Shown one piece after another: positions 45,451-55,328 of a stretch of DNA of 64,000 bases (the stretch's first letter is position 1; each line of letters opens with the position of its first letter). Origin of the DNA: an uncultured Cycloclasticus sp. Lineage in GTDB: Bacteria; Pseudomonadota; Gammaproteobacteria; Methylococcales; Cycloclasticaceae. The notes below the pieces were generated by a model that worked only from the letters and a program-made list of their open reading frames with translations, ran no database searches and was not told the DNA's origin. Where the stretch lies: NCBI GenBank assembly GCA_913060865.1, contig CAJXTU010000002.1, forward strand, positions 1-64,000. The letters are read 5' to 3'. The translations under genes were made by a program, and so were the position numbers.

Positions 45451-48167
45451 ATCCTTTCCTCTGATGTTTCTATTCGACTCAAGCCAGTCTCTGGTTGATA
45501 AGTAAACTCATAATCGCCGACAACCCCCATAAAGTGTTCTATTGCTATTTGTTTCATTTCCAGCCAAATAACGCCCTCTTTATCAGGCTTGTCTAATCGC
45601 TCGTATTTCCCCCAACTCGCAGGTACAGCAACACTATTAAGGTTGAGTGTTTCAAAATATTTGGCTTCTTCTAGTGTTTCTATAACATCGTCGTTTAATA
45701 AGCATTTATGGCCTTGTTGATTGCGGTAACATGGCACCACACTAAGGCTCATTTCACCATCTCGGGTAAGTGCCATCACATTACCATCGGTATCATCAAG
45801 TCCTGGGTTGTCTCTGACAATTCTTAATGCGTTATAACGACTTGCTTCACTTTCTTGTTCAAATTTTTCAAAACTTTTGATAACAGCTTCTGGCTCATCT
45901 TCCCATTCTTCAATTTTATAAACAGGCTCTATCCAATCTCGATACGCTTTAGGAAAAACAACAACATTTTCTGCCTTCTGTAAAAGCTGCTGTGTGCGCC
46001 ACAAAAATCGGCTACTGCCATAAATTAATTCATGCAATTCATAATCATCCGATTCTGGTAGTAACACGGTACAGTAAGGATTTTTATAAGAATTTGGACG
46101 ATGACGCTGATGGCGATGCAAACGCCCCATACGCTGAAACAATAAATCAACCGGACAAAGCTGAGTCACCAACCAGTCAAAATCTAAATCCAGTGATTGC
46201 TCGACTACTTGTGTCGCCACTAACAAATGTCCTTTGTTTCTAGCCTCTTTTGGCTGAGGTTCTGCGCCAAATAAGTTCAATACCACTTGTTCTTTTTGCT
46301 GTCTATCCCTAAAAGTAAAACGTGAATGAAACAGTAGTATTTGATCTGCCGTTAAATTATCAATGCTTTGTATACGTTCTAATAATATCTGATAAATAGC
46401 TTGTGCATCGGCCACGAGATTACAAACCAAACAGACCTGAGCACCGTCAACCACTGCTTGTAATAAACGCTTGAAAAAATTGTCGTCGGGTAATAAACGG
46501 GGAAGTTTTAGCAAGTCTAGCTGAACATCTAACGGTTTAGGCTGTTGATCAGGCAATTTCTTTAAATCAAAACATTCTGTCTTGCTTGCATGACATTGAG
46601 TGATTAATGGATAGGCAACGTTATCATTATCTAACGAGTTCCCCCAGGCTCTATTCAGTTGCTGTTTTTGATGAAAGGGCAAAGTTGCCGATAATAAAAT
46701 CGCACTGCCGCCAGCCAAGCGTTGTTGCGTTAATACCGCCTCTAATAAACCATACATATAACTATCGTAAGCATGAACCTCATCAATAATTAACACACTA
46801 CGACCGATACCAAAACCACGTACAAATTTATGTTTAACAGGCAGCACGGAAACCAGCACTTGATCTACCGTACAAACGCCTATCTGCCCTAAAAATATCC
46901 GCTTACGACTTTGCGATAACCATAACCCACATTGCACCCATGCTTCTTCCTTGCCTTGAGCTGGTTTAGATTCACAGGCTTGTTTTAAATCGATAAACGT
47001 CTGCTGATAGCTAGCTCGACCATGCGCCAAAACCACATTCGTTTCTTGAGCAAATAATAAAGGCGCGGCCTCTTCCAGTCGTTTTAACATGGCATTAGCC
47101 GTTGCTTGCGTCGGCAGTGCAAAAACAATACTTTCCGCTTGTCCTAATGCCAATAACTGCCAGGCATAAGCCAGTGCCGCTTCTGTTTTTCCTGAACCCG
47201 TCGAAGCTTCGATTAAGGTTAAGTTTTGCCCTTGATGTAAATCATTCACTAAACACTGCACTTGGCGCGGAGAGTTTCCTTTTAATAGCGCATCAATATT
47301 TTGATAAGGTTTAATTTCTCCGATAATACCCGAAGCTTTTAAGGTATTTTCAGCAATCAATAATCGCTGCTGATACCATAGTTTGAGTTTTTCAATGTTT
47401 TCGCAAGGTTGATTATCGTAATAAAAAAAATCTGATGAACCCAGCCAATCACAAACCGAACAAAACCCCGCCAGCATCGTTGCTGCACTTTGTCCGTTTT
47501 TTGTCGTATCAAAAATAGGGGGTGAATGATCTAAGCCGATACCAACGGGGCTTAAAAATAAATCGGCTAAACACGTTAACCACTGTAAACGCGCCTCTTT
47601 GAGTTGTTCGCGTAAAGGCTCTGATACTGCGCCAGGTAACTGGTAGTTATCATTCCCTTTTTCATAATCATCAGGAACAACGCCGTGATGCCCCGCGACA
47701 GGAGCCAGCCAACTTAACCAAGATTCCCATTCATCATTATCATCAAAACAAAAATCATCGTCACCCTGATCGAATCGTTCATTGTTATCCTGATAAAACC
47801 AGTAAAGTCCTGCGGAACCATGATAGTAATTCTTTATTTGATCCGTGCTAAGTTTCGTCCCCAAATTGCTTAATTCAGGATTAACCTGCCTCCATGCTTC
47901 TGGCGCTTTGCGCTGAAAACGAAGATCAAATTTTCCGTAATCATGCAAGGCAATAAAAAACATCATCCAAGCACGAGCCTGTTTTTCTGATAAACATGTT
48001 GATGTTATAAAACTACGCCTGATACTTGGGCTGCTCCTCCACCAAATATCAGCTACTACTACTACATCCAGACAATGATATGGCAGCAAATGATAAGCTA
48101 CACCCGTGCCTTCATTAGCTTTTGCCTTGCCCCAATATTGATAGTAAAGAGCTCCTTGATCACCCAC
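45447..48167 (-). CDS. cas3: CRISPR helicase-nuclease Cas3
   Basis: About 906 residues: N-terminal HD nuclease with HDYGKFD (His75-Asp76 if the GTG at 48167 is the start), then a superfamily 2 helicase with Walker A ASTGSGKTEAALAY, DEVHAYD, SATLP and the QRMGRLHRHQR motif VI. The GTG has AAGGA nine bases upstream and aligns with the start of E. coli Cas3. A TTG nine bases earlier is the alternative. It degrades DNA marked by Cascade. First gene of the cas operon. Confidence 0.96.
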   Translation of the reverse strand: MGDQGALYYQYWGKAKANEGTGVAYHLLPYHCLDVVVVADIWWRSSPSIRRSFITSTCLSEKQARAWMMFFIALHDYGKFDLRFQRKAPEAWRQVNPELSNLGTKLSTDQIKNYYHGSAGLYWFYQDNNERFDQGDDDFCFDDNDEWESWLSWLAPVAGHHGVVPDDYEKGNDNYQLPGAVSEPLREQLKEARLQWLTCLADLFLSPVGIGLDHSPPIFDTTKNGQSAATMLAGFCSVCDWLGSSDFFYYDNQPCENIEKLKLWYQQRLLIAENTLKASGIIGEIKPYQNIDALLKGNSPRQVQCLVNDLHQGQNLTLIEASTGSGKTEAALAYAWQLLALGQAESIVFALPTQATANAMLKRLEEAAPLLFAQETNVVLAHGRASYQQTFIDLKQACESKPAQGKEEAWVQCGLWLSQSRKRIFLGQIGVCTVDQVLVSVLPVKHKFVRGFGIGRSVLIIDEVHAYDSYMYGLLEAVLTQQRLAGGSAILLSATLPFHQKQQLNRAWGNSLDNDNVAYPLITQCHASKTECFDLKKLPDQQPKPLDVQLDLLKLPRLLPDDNFFKRLLQAVVDGAQVCLVCNLVADAQAIYQILLERIQSIDNLTADQILLFHSRFTFRDRQQKEQVVLNLFGAEPQPKEARNKGHLLVATQVVEQSLDLDFDWLVTQLCPVDLLFQRMGRLHRHQRHRPNSYKNPYCTVLLPESDDYELHELIYGSSRFLWRTQQLLQKAENVVVFPKAYRDWIEPVYKIEEWEDEPEAVIKSFEKFEQESEASRYNALRIVRDNPGLDDTDGNVMALTRDGEMSLSVVPCYRNQQGHKCLLNDDVIETLEEAKYFETLNLNSVAVPASWGKYERLDKPDKEGVIWLEMKQIAIEHFMGVVGDYEFTYQPETGLSRIETSEERI

Positions 48168-48449
48168 GCGTAACAATCCTTGTATCCAATGGTCTAACTT
48201 GTGTCCCTGTTATATCTCAAATTACGAGTGTCGTGGCATATTTTTTAATGAGTATCACACTTTGAACTCCGTGTGCCCAAGCAGTCACTCTTCATCAAGC
48301 AACTTATATACGCTCGACACCTATGCTTTTTACCCGTTTTCGCTACACCTAATATTCCGCATGTTGGCAGTTCTACTGCCTATTTCAACATCAATAACCC
48401 CATGTTTGCTGCATTCACCAGCCACGTTTTACGTCCATTCTATATGTCG
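48168..48449. other. Gap between hipA and cas3
   Basis: 282 bases, AT-rich, must contain the cas operon promoter on the minus strand. Open frames on the plus strand across it extend into hipA and look accidental. No clear terminator was found. Confidence 0.45.
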
Positions 48450-49700
48450 TTATTTATTTGTATTGAAAATAGTGTTGATCTTGCTTTTACGTTGCTCAAT
48501 CAACGCGACTATTTTTTTAATAGACTCATTTTCGCTCTGCTGCTGACATTCAGATGCCAATTCAACTGATATTGTCGAGAGTGTATTCGCCATGTCTACA
48601 CACCTTTCCCTCACGAGTTTAAATTTGATGCCGATGTCTTCAGCAAACTGTTCCCAACGTCGTGCAATGATCCAATCAGGTCGGCCTTCCCCGCCTATTT
48701 TCATGGCCATTTTTTGAGCTAGGTTAGGGTAAATTGCTGTGCTCATCAGGTCATAAAAGGGGGCTAGTAACGGCCCTTCTGGTGTTAGCATGAATGAAAC
48801 ATTTTTACCGTGAGCATCCGCATTGCCAATTAAGACATTGAATATGACCCAATTCAGTAATTCGTTTAAATCTTTGGCTGGCTGAATGCTATGGTTTCGC
48901 ACTAATTCAAAACACGCCTTTAGGCTTGGGCCGCCTTCTTTTTCATATTTGTTATTAGGGGGAATGGCCATTGCCTGACAAAAGTCTTCTTGAGGTAATC
49001 GGATGAGGTCACCCTGCTTATTACGAATACGGTCATAACGTGTGATGAGGTATAACGGTACTGCTTTATGTAAAATTTGTGTTTCGGGAACGTTTAAGCC
49101 TATTCTTTCGGCCAATTGCATGGAGAAATATTCATTCTCAACGGTATTAGGGTAATGCACCATTGGCGGTTTTAAAATATGACTACTGGCCGCCACGCCT
49201 CTTGGTATGCTGATCTCATTCCCATCATAAAAAACGGGTAATTTATGCTGTGCGCCTGCAAGCGATAGCCTAATATCTTGTTCACCCGCCATCATCGGCT
49301 GTGAAGGCAAATCAGAAATTAATTGATTTAATGCCTCATCATCAAGTTTTTTATAATCCTTATGCGTTTGCAGTATGGTTCCTTCAGGGAACAAACTTAC
49401 AGCACCCGCACATTCCCCCCCTATGGCTTCTAGTAGAGCAAAATCATTCTTTTCTGACAGGCCTAAGCTTTTCGCTATTAAATACCTTATTTCTGCTTCA
49501 GGTAATAAATTAGCGAAAAAGGGTTTGGCAAATTCGTCATGATAAGGCTCTGCACGTACAGGGAGACTTAATGATAACGGCTGTGAATCATGCCCTGCCA
49601 CCCAATCTGGATGGTACTTAAATACAAAACGTCGATCATCATCTAGGCTTAGTTTCCCTACGCGTTCCGTTGATAGGTACACATCCAGCACTTGGCTCAC
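48450..49700 (-). CDS. hipA: HipA-type serine/threonine kinase toxin
   Basis: 416 residues with HipA N-terminal and kinase domains. Blocks LSLAGAQHKLPV, NADAHGKNVSFM (catalytic loop) and FYDLMSTAIYP (metal-binding Asp) are intact. E. coli HipA phosphorylates glutamyl-tRNA synthetase and induces persistence; relatives have other targets. Its start overlaps hipB by four bases. It lies directly upstream of the cas operon in the same direction. Confidence 0.95.
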   Translation of the reverse strand: MSQVLDVYLSTERVGKLSLDDDRRFVFKYHPDWVAGHDSQPLSLSLPVRAEPYHDEFAKPFFANLLPEAEIRYLIAKSLGLSEKNDFALLEAIGGECAGAVSLFPEGTILQTHKDYKKLDDEALNQLISDLPSQPMMAGEQDIRLSLAGAQHKLPVFYDGNEISIPRGVAASSHILKPPMVHYPNTVENEYFSMQLAERIGLNVPETQILHKAVPLYLITRYDRIRNKQGDLIRLPQEDFCQAMAIPPNNKYEKEGGPSLKACFELVRNHSIQPAKDLNELLNWVIFNVLIGNADAHGKNVSFMLTPEGPLLAPFYDLMSTAIYPNLAQKMAMKIGGEGRPDWIIARRWEQFAEDIGIKFKLVRERCVDMANTLSTISVELASECQQQSENESIKKIVALIEQRKSKINTIFNTNK

Positions 49701-49972
49701 GATGTTGTGCCTGATGTTTTATTGGCTAAAGCAGTGTGTGTCCAACCTCGTGGCTGAATAGCCAGCTCCAAACCCAGGCTGTTGAGCACTTGCAATACTT
49801 TACCCAGTTCAACCGTTGGCTTACCGTTTTCCAAATCAGATACAAAGCGCACACCCACACCGCATAATGAGGCAAATTCAACTTGTGTCGCCCCTTGTGA
49901 TTTTCGTTGCTGACGAATCACATCACCCAATGATTTAGCGCTTAATATTTTCCCGTTCGATAATGGTTTCAT
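49697..49972 (-). CDS. hipB: HipB-type antitoxin and repressor
   Basis: 91 residues with a Cro/CI-type helix-turn-helix (TQVEFASLCGVGVRFVSDLENGKPTVELGKVLQVL, about 30-65). It should neutralise HipA and repress the hipBA promoter. It is translationally coupled to hipA. Two candidate operators lie just upstream at 49997-50063. Confidence 0.93.
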   Translation of the reverse strand: MKPLSNGKILSAKSLGDVIRQQRKSQGATQVEFASLCGVGVRFVSDLENGKPTVELGKVLQVLNSLGLELAIQPRGWTHTALANKTSGTTS

Positions 49973-49996
49973 CTTTTAGATGCCTTTGTTAACAAA

Positions 49997-50063
49997 TATT
50001 CCCGCTCGGTAAATATACATAACAATTCAGCCTGGCACAACAAATTATTCCCTATCGGGAATA
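49997..50063. promoter_or_regulatory. HipB-type operators
   Basis: TATTCCC-N4-GGGAATA at 50046-50063 is a perfect palindrome. A partly matching copy (TATTCCC-N4-GGTAAAT) lies at 49997-50014, 49 bases away. The layout resembles the TATCC-N8-GGATA operators of E. coli hipBA. Confidence 0.7.
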
Positions 50064-50153
50064 TTTAACCTGATACCCATGTTGCTTTAAGTAATAAATA
50101 ATGGATGTTTGCTAATACCTCCACGAGGTTGGGCTATTATTTTTCTTGAACGG

Positions 50154-50408
50154 TTATATATTTAATCCTTTCTGCCCTGGCAACCACTTATCAACCACCA
50201 ACTGAATACGCCCAAGACCTAGGTTTTTAACCCACTTTGCACTGGCATCTATCGTTGCCCATGTTTTGATTGCGCCTTTGAGCGTGGTGACGGTTGTAGC
50301 GCCGCCCTGAGTGACTATATCAACGTGTATAGTTGCGCCATCGGCTACCATTAGTACTTTTTTAACCGCGCCTGCTTCGACCAACGCTCTGATTGTTTTT
50401 TCATTCAT
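50154..50408 (-). CDS. Small ParC-like/partition-associated protein
   Basis: 84 residues from the ATG at 50408, which overlaps the stop of the upstream ribbon-helix-helix gene. An upstream in-frame start at 50459 lies inside that gene. The sequence, with GAVKKVLMVADGATIHV and LKTWATIDASAKWVKNLGLG, recalls small proteins of plasmids and integrative elements annotated as ParC-family partition-associated. I am not certain of this family. It may act with the DNA-binding protein next to it. Confidence 0.6.
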   Translation of the reverse strand: MNEKTIRALVEAGAVKKVLMVADGATIHVDIVTQGGATTVTTLKGAIKTWATIDASAKWVKNLGLGRIQLVVDKWLPGQKGLNI

Positions 50409-50589
50409 TATCGTTAAACAGTCCGTGCTGTTCGTGAATGATGATGCTTTCCTTTTCACAGTGCTGACGTATCAGCATTTCAATCATATTGGCAACGCTA
50501 CGGTGCTCACGGGTAGCCGCTTCTTTAATGGCTTCTTTTATGGCTGGATCAACGCGTAAGTTGAGTGTGGTTGTTTTCTTTGGTGACAT
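50401..50589 (-). CDS. Ribbon-helix-helix (CopG/Arc-type) DNA-binding protein
   Basis: 62 residues from the ATG at 50589: a beta strand TTTLNLRVDP, then helix KEAIKEAATREHRS and VANMIEMLIRQHC, the ribbon-helix-helix pattern of antitoxins and plasmid repressors. Overlapping translation with the gene at 50154-50408 suggests a two-gene unit. No toxin of known type is visible. The frame extends to 50631 but the longer N-terminus looks unlike the family. Confidence 0.7.
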   Translation of the reverse strand: MSPKKTTTLNLRVDPAIKEAIKEAATREHRSVANMIEMLIRQHCEKESIIIHEQHGLFNDNE

Positions 50590-50631
50590 TGAATTTTTCA
50601 ATAGGCTATTATTAATGACAATGTAACGCAT

Positions 50632-51098
50632 TTGTAATGCTAGCCATAGTTTTATTTATATCTCCACTTGAATAAATTATTTACTATTACTACCTAGGTT
50701 TAATTAATCGTAAAGGAAGCGACATCGGATATTGAAAGTAGCTGCGTATCGGTTAGTGTAGGAATTAACTTAATATGCTTATCAAACTTTGCAGACCATC
50801 AATTGGCGGCTTTTCTAGTGGAGAACGTTTTAAATTTTCTAATACCATTGCGCCGAACCGTTGCTTGGTATTTACCATTATCGAGTGTTCTGATGTAAGC
50901 CATTACAACACCCCCACAAAACGAATAGATCGGGGCATCAAGAACCCATGGTTAGGTGAATTATAAGTTTAGTGTTTTTTGCTCATTGAACAGCCTCATA
51001 AATTAATAAGTTATGCAGAATTTGCGTCTTCTGCCTTTCGTATTAATTTAATTTGACGGGCAAGTCTTTTGAATTCCTTGTATGACAAGGTCTTGGAG
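50632..51098. other. Gap between the RHH gene and tRNA-Lys
   Basis: 467 AT-rich bases with no convincing gene. A small hairpin CCTTGT-ATG-ACAAGG (51076-51090) lies just beyond the tRNA 3' end and may help end its transcript. A 63-codon plus-strand frame at 50775-50966 has no family features. Confidence 0.5.
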
Positions 51099-51174
51099 TG
51101 GTGGGTCGTGCGCGATTCGAACGCGCGACCATCGCATTAAAAGTGCGGTGCTCTACCGGCTGAGCTAACGACCC
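51099..51174 (-). tRNA. tRNA-Lys (TTT)
   Basis: 76-nt cloverleaf on the minus strand: acceptor stem GGGTCGT/ACGACCC, D arm AGCTCAGCCGGTAGAGC, anticodon loop CTTTTAA (anticodon TTT), T arm GTTCGAATC, and an encoded CCA at the 3' end. Lysine by anticodon. Confidence 0.97.
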
Positions 51175-51263
51175 TCCAAGAAGGCGAGAATGATACCCGA
51201 TTGCTGAAAAAAGGCAAGCCGAATATGCTTTTTAAACGTGTATTTCATTCAAACACAGTTCGT

Positions 51264-51938
51264 TTAACTCATATAACGCGTAGGGTCTTCAACCTTGGCT
51301 TTATTAAACCCTTGCTGACGTAAGCGGCATGACTCACACTCGCCGCATGCCTCACCATTAACATTGGCTTGATAGCAGGAAACTGTTGCGCTGTAATCAA
51401 CATTCAAGGCATCACCTTTTTGTATGATTTGCGCCTTACTTAAATTGATTAACGGGGTATGAATTTTAAAACCGCCCTCCTCTACACCTGCCTTTGTGGC
51501 TAAGTTCGCTAAGTTTTCGAAAGCGTCGATAAATTCTGGACGGCAATCTGGGTAACCAGAATAATCCACTGCATTGACACCGATAAAAATATCCCATGCC
51601 TCGATCACTTCTGCCCACCCTAATGCTATAGAGAGAAATACTGTGTTCCTTGCTGGCACGTAAGTAACAGGGATACCTGAGCCGTGCTCGGTTGGTACGT
51701 TTATCTCGTCATCTGTTAGCGCTGAGCCGCCAAACTCGCCCATTCCTAATTGAATGATTTTATGGTCTGCTACCTTGTACGTTTTAGCTAAACGACTGGC
51801 CGCTTCTAATTCTGAATTGTGCCGTTGCCCATAGTCAAAACTAAGTGCATAACATTCATAACCTTGTTCTTTTGCTATCGCCAATACGGTGGCTGAATCC
51901 AGACCACCCGACACTAATATAACTGCTTTCTTTGTCAT
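51264..51938 (-). CDS. queC: 7-cyano-7-deazaguanine synthase QueC
   Basis: 224 residues. ATP-pyrophosphatase motif SGGLDSAT at the start, and zinc Cys in [17 protein letters not shown]. Converts CDG to preQ0 in queuosine synthesis. It follows queE by 21 bases, so both probably share the tol-pal transcript. Confidence 0.97.
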   Translation of the reverse strand: MTKKAVILVSGGLDSATVLAIAKEQGYECYALSFDYGQRHNSELEAASRLAKTYKVADHKIIQLGMGEFGGSALTDDEINVPTEHGSGIPVTYVPARNTVFLSIALGWAEVIEAWDIFIGVNAVDYSGYPDCRPEFIDAFENLANLATKAGVEEGGFKIHTPLINLSKAQIIQKGDALNVDYSATVSCYQANVNGEACGECESCRLRQQGFNKAKVEDPTRYMS

Positions 51939-51959
51939 TATTTGATCGTTAATGCTTGT

Positions 51960-52607
51960 TTACTTACCCGGCTCATCGCCCCATAAATACTTGTGTAACT
52001 GAATTTGAAACCTCACCGGTAATTTATCACTTAAGACCCAGTTAGCAAGATCAGTTGCTTGAAGCTCACCTTGTACAGGAGAAAACAAAACCTCACACTT
52101 TTCTGTTAGACCATGTTTTTGCATATGCTCTTTTGACCATTGAAAGTCGGCCTTATTACAAATAACGTATTTAACTTGGTCTTGCTGACTTAAGTATTGG
52201 TAATTTTCGTGAAGGTTTTTATCACCCTCGCCAGAAGCTGGCGTTTTTACGTCGACAACTTTAATAACACGCTTATCGACTGTTGAGATATCCAGCGCAC
52301 CGCTAGTTTCCAATGAAACGTAATAACCCGCATCACATAACTGATTCATCAGATCATGTATGCGTTTTTGCGCTAATGGCTCTCCACCGGTGACATTTAT
52401 ATAGCGCGCACCCAATTGAGCCACTTTTTGCAAAATATCATCAATACTCTGCGTTTCACCACCATGGAAAGCATACTCCGTATCACAATAGCCACAGCGC
52501 AGTGGACAGCCTGTTAGGCGAATAAACGTAGTTGGCAAGCCCACTGTTTTACCTTCACCTTGAAGCGAGTAAAAAATTTCGGTAATACGTAAGGTATCTT
52601 TCGGCAT
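51960..52607 (-). CDS. queE: 7-carboxy-7-deazaguanine synthase QueE
   Basis: 215 residues, radical SAM enzyme with CPLRCGYC (CX3CX2C) near residue 34 and the family start ITEIFYSLQGEG. Contracts the pterin ring in the queuosine pathway. Located 30 bases after cpoB. Confidence 0.97.
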   Translation of the reverse strand: MPKDTLRITEIFYSLQGEGKTVGLPTTFIRLTGCPLRCGYCDTEYAFHGGETQSIDDILQKVAQLGARYINVTGGEPLAQKRIHDLMNQLCDAGYYVSLETSGALDISTVDKRVIKVVDVKTPASGEGDKNLHENYQYLSQQDQVKYVICNKADFQWSKEHMQKHGLTEKCEVLFSPVQGELQATDLANWVLSDKLPVRFQIQLHKYLWGDEPGK

Positions 52608-52637
52608 GACAATTAAGACTAAAAATTAAGAACGTAT

Positions 52638-53423
52638 TTAGTGTTTTTCTTGGCTTAGTCGGTCAAGCCTTTTCTTTGCAAGACTGGCTACTGTTGTGCC
52701 AGGGAATGTCACAGTAACCCTTTCTAAGGTTTCGCGCGCTTGCTTCCACTGTTTATTCTCATATTGAATAAAGCCTACCTTTAACATAGCGTCTTTAGCT
52801 TTTGAGTGAGAAGGATATTGCAATACCACCTTGCTAAATTCTTCTAAAGCTCGTTTAAAGTCACGGTTAACATAACTCGCCTCACCTAACCAATACAAGG
52901 CATTGGGTACGTAAACACTATTTGGAAAAGCTGAAACGAACGATGAAAAATCAACAATTGATTGTTGGTAACGACCTGATTTTAAACTTGAAAACGCCTT
53001 ATCGTACGCAAGCTTATCTTGCCCATTCAACTCATTAGCTTGATTAATTATCGGCTGGGACGCTTGTGCTGAAGCACCCTGACTAATAGTTGATGAGGAT
53101 GCTTGCCCTACCAATGTCGACGGAACCTTACCTGACTCTAATTGTACGATGCGCCTATCTGTATCAAGGTATAAATCACGCTGGCGTTTTTTCAGTGTTT
53201 CAATTAAATAAGACTGCTCTTCTAATTGCCCACGCATCTGCTGCACTTCCCGCTGAAGCTGTTCGAGGCGGTTATACATGCCTACCATGCTAGACGAAGC
53301 AACCGACGTAGAAGGTGCTTGCGCGCGTACATTTCCATCTATAACAGGCGGCAGAGCTGCCGAAGCAGCTCCACTGACTATGCTTAGAGCAACAAGTTGC
53401 CCGACTATTTTTTTACTAATCAA
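52638..53423 (-). CDS. cpoB: Cell division coordinator CpoB (YbgF)
   Basis: 261 residues: signal peptide cut near SAASAA (about residue 22), a coiled coil (RLEQLQREVQQMRGQLEEQ), a Ser/Gln/Ala linker, and TPR repeats in the C-terminal half (ALYWLGEASYVNRDFKRALEEF). Links Tol-Pal to peptidoglycan synthesis at the septum. Its start overlaps the pal stop by four bases. Confidence 0.95.
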   Translation of the reverse strand: MISKKIVGQLVALSIVSGAASAALPPVIDGNVRAQAPSTSVASSSMVGMYNRLEQLQREVQQMRGQLEEQSYLIETLKKRQRDLYLDTDRRIVQLESGKVPSTLVGQASSSTISQGASAQASQPIINQANELNGQDKLAYDKAFSSLKSGRYQQSIVDFSSFVSAFPNSVYVPNALYWLGEASYVNRDFKRALEEFSKVVLQYPSHSKAKDAMLKVGFIQYENKQWKQARETLERVTVTFPGTTVASLAKKRLDRLSQEKH

Positions 53424-53950
53424 TGTGCTGGGTAAATAAGCTCAACGCGACGATTTAAATGCCAAGATGTTTCATCATGACCTAATGCCACTGGTTTCTC
53501 TTCACCTAATGCAACAGCCTCTGTTTGATTGCCTGAGGCTCCTTGTAGAGACAATAAGTTTTGAACTGTTTTTGCACGCTTTTCACTTAAAGCCACGTTG
53601 TATTCACGTGTTCCACGCTCGTCCGCATGACCTTCAACAAAAATTGAAACACCAGCATTTGACGCTAAATAGGCACCATGTGCGGCTAAGACAGCTTCAT
53701 ATTGAGGTTCAATCGCACTGCTATCAAACGCGAAATAAATAACTTTTGTTGCTAGAGGGCTAGAAGGGTTATCTAGCGGATGGCCTACAAAATCGCTTCC
53801 GTCACCCATGCCTGCGGTATTTGCACCACCAGTTACATCGTTAGTACCGTTTATTCCGCTCGTCGTGCTTTCATCATCGCCAAACATGCTACAACCTGCT
53901 AATGCAGTCGATAATAATAAACTCATCATTACTTTTTGATATCTCTTCAT
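53420..53950 (-). CDS. pal: Peptidoglycan-associated lipoprotein Pal
   Basis: 176 residues with lipobox LAGC (Cys19) and an OmpA-like C-terminal domain (YFAFDSSAIEP, VEGHADERGTREYN, EKRAKTVQ). Anchors the outer membrane to peptidoglycan and binds TolB. Usual position after tolB. Confidence 0.97.
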   Translation of the reverse strand: MKRYQKVMMSLLLSTALAGCSMFGDDESTTSGINGTNDVTGGANTAGMGDGSDFVGHPLDNPSSPLATKVIYFAFDSSAIEPQYEAVLAAHGAYLASNAGVSIFVEGHADERGTREYNVALSEKRAKTVQNLLSLQGASGNQTEAVALGEEKPVALGHDETSWHLNRRVELIYPAH

Positions 53951-54017
53951 TTTACTTCCCCGGTTACGTTTAATATTTAGTGAATTAAGCCCATTGCAAC
54001 AGTAAATAAAATTTTAT

Positions 54018-55322
54018 TTACTGTATCTTAAAAGGTGACCACGCTGGCTCTCTTACCTCGCCACCCTGTAGACGCAGTTTTTGCCTTACTTTGCCATCCG
54101 ATGATACCGCAGCCAATATGGATTTCAAGCCATCATTGGTAGAATATAAAATCATACTCCCATTTGGCGCATAGCTTGGTGACTCATCTAATTGGCCATT
54201 GGTGAGAATACTGGTAAACCCTGTTTTTAAATCTAAGGTGGCTATTCTATATTGACCTTTCACACGTTGCACCATCGTAATGAATTTGCCATCTGGCGAA
54301 TAGCTAGCACGCGCATTGTACGAACCTTCAAAAGTGACCCGAGCTGCCTGCCCCCCATTAACGGAAATACGGTAAATTTGTGGTTTACCGCCACGGTCCG
54401 AGGTAAATATAATTTGACGCCCATCGGGCGACCAATCTGGCTCTGTATCGATAGCATAACTTCTTGTTAAACGACGAAATGAACGAGTAATCACATTATA
54501 GATATAAATATCCGCGCTACCGTCTTTCGACAGTGTTAGTGCCAATTGAGTCCCATCAGGTGACCAAGATGGCGCGCCATTAATGCCTTTAAAAGAACGT
54601 AGCTTTTCACGCTGACCTGTTCTTAGAGTTTGCGTATAAATAGAAGACCGCCGCCCCTCATATGAAACATAAGAAATTTTGTCGCCTCGTGGCGACCAAG
54701 CCGGTGACATAATCGGTTCTGATGAAGTCACAATGGTCTTTGCCCCGTAGCCATCAGCATCCGCTACTTGAATTTTATACTCTGGCTTACCATTCAAGCC
54801 GGGCATAGAGGTAACGTACGCCATCCTTGTGCTGAATGCGCCTTTTTGCCCTGTTAATTTCTCATAAATTAAGTCACTAATGCGATGCGCCACACCCCGT
54901 AAACTTGATCGATTAGCAGGAATACTAAAGCCTGTTAATTGCTCGCCTTTATAAACATCAAATAATTGGAATTGCACAAGCAACTTACCACTAACATCGG
55001 GGATCACTTTACCAACGACGAGATTGTCTTGCCCTAACGCCTGCCAATTACGAAAGTTAACCTGCTCCGCCGTCGAAGGTTTATTCAACATATCAACACG
55101 CGATAAAGGTTTAAACCGCCCGCTTCGAGCCAAATCATCACTCACCACTTGAGCAATATCCACGGGCAAACCACCGGCGACCTGCGTCGTTGAAAAAGGC
55201 ACGACAGCAATAGGTTGCGCCGATGAAACGCCTTGGGTGATCTCAATTTTCAACGCTTCAGCCATCGCTGAGAAACTTAATAAGGCGCTGATTATTAGCC
55301 CTACTTTTATAATTTTTTGCAT
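54018..55322 (-). CDS. tolB: Tol-Pal translocation protein TolB
   Basis: 434 residues, a signal peptide, an N-terminal alpha/beta domain and a six-bladed propeller with repeated PAWSPRGDKIS, PSWSPDGTQLA and PDWSPDGRQII blocks. Periplasmic link between TolA and Pal. Confidence 0.97.
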   Translation of the reverse strand: MQKIIKVGLIISALLSFSAMAEALKIEITQGVSSAQPIAVVPFSTTQVAGGLPVDIAQVVSDDLARSGRFKPLSRVDMLNKPSTAEQVNFRNWQALGQDNLVVGKVIPDVSGKLLVQFQLFDVYKGEQLTGFSIPANRSSLRGVAHRISDLIYEKLTGQKGAFSTRMAYVTSMPGLNGKPEYKIQVADADGYGAKTIVTSSEPIMSPAWSPRGDKISYVSYEGRRSSIYTQTLRTGQREKLRSFKGINGAPSWSPDGTQLALTLSKDGSADIYIYNVITRSFRRLTRSYAIDTEPDWSPDGRQIIFTSDRGGKPQIYRISVNGGQAARVTFEGSYNARASYSPDGKFITMVQRVKGQYRIATLDLKTGFTSILTNGQLDESPSYAPNGSMILYSTNDGLKSILAAVSSDGKVRQKLRLQGGEVREPAWSPFKIQ

Positions 55323-55328
55323 GCTTCG

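Noticed and set aside
48199-48569. Overlapping plus-strand frames upstream of cas3
   Set aside because: They run antisense into the 3' end of hipA, have no ribosome site and no family features.
50775-50966. 63-codon plus-strand frame before tRNA-Lys
   Set aside because: No ribosome site, low-quality composition and no recognisable domain.
49697-51174. Integrated mobile element at tRNA-Lys
   Set aside because: No integrase, transposase or repeated tRNA end was found in the window.
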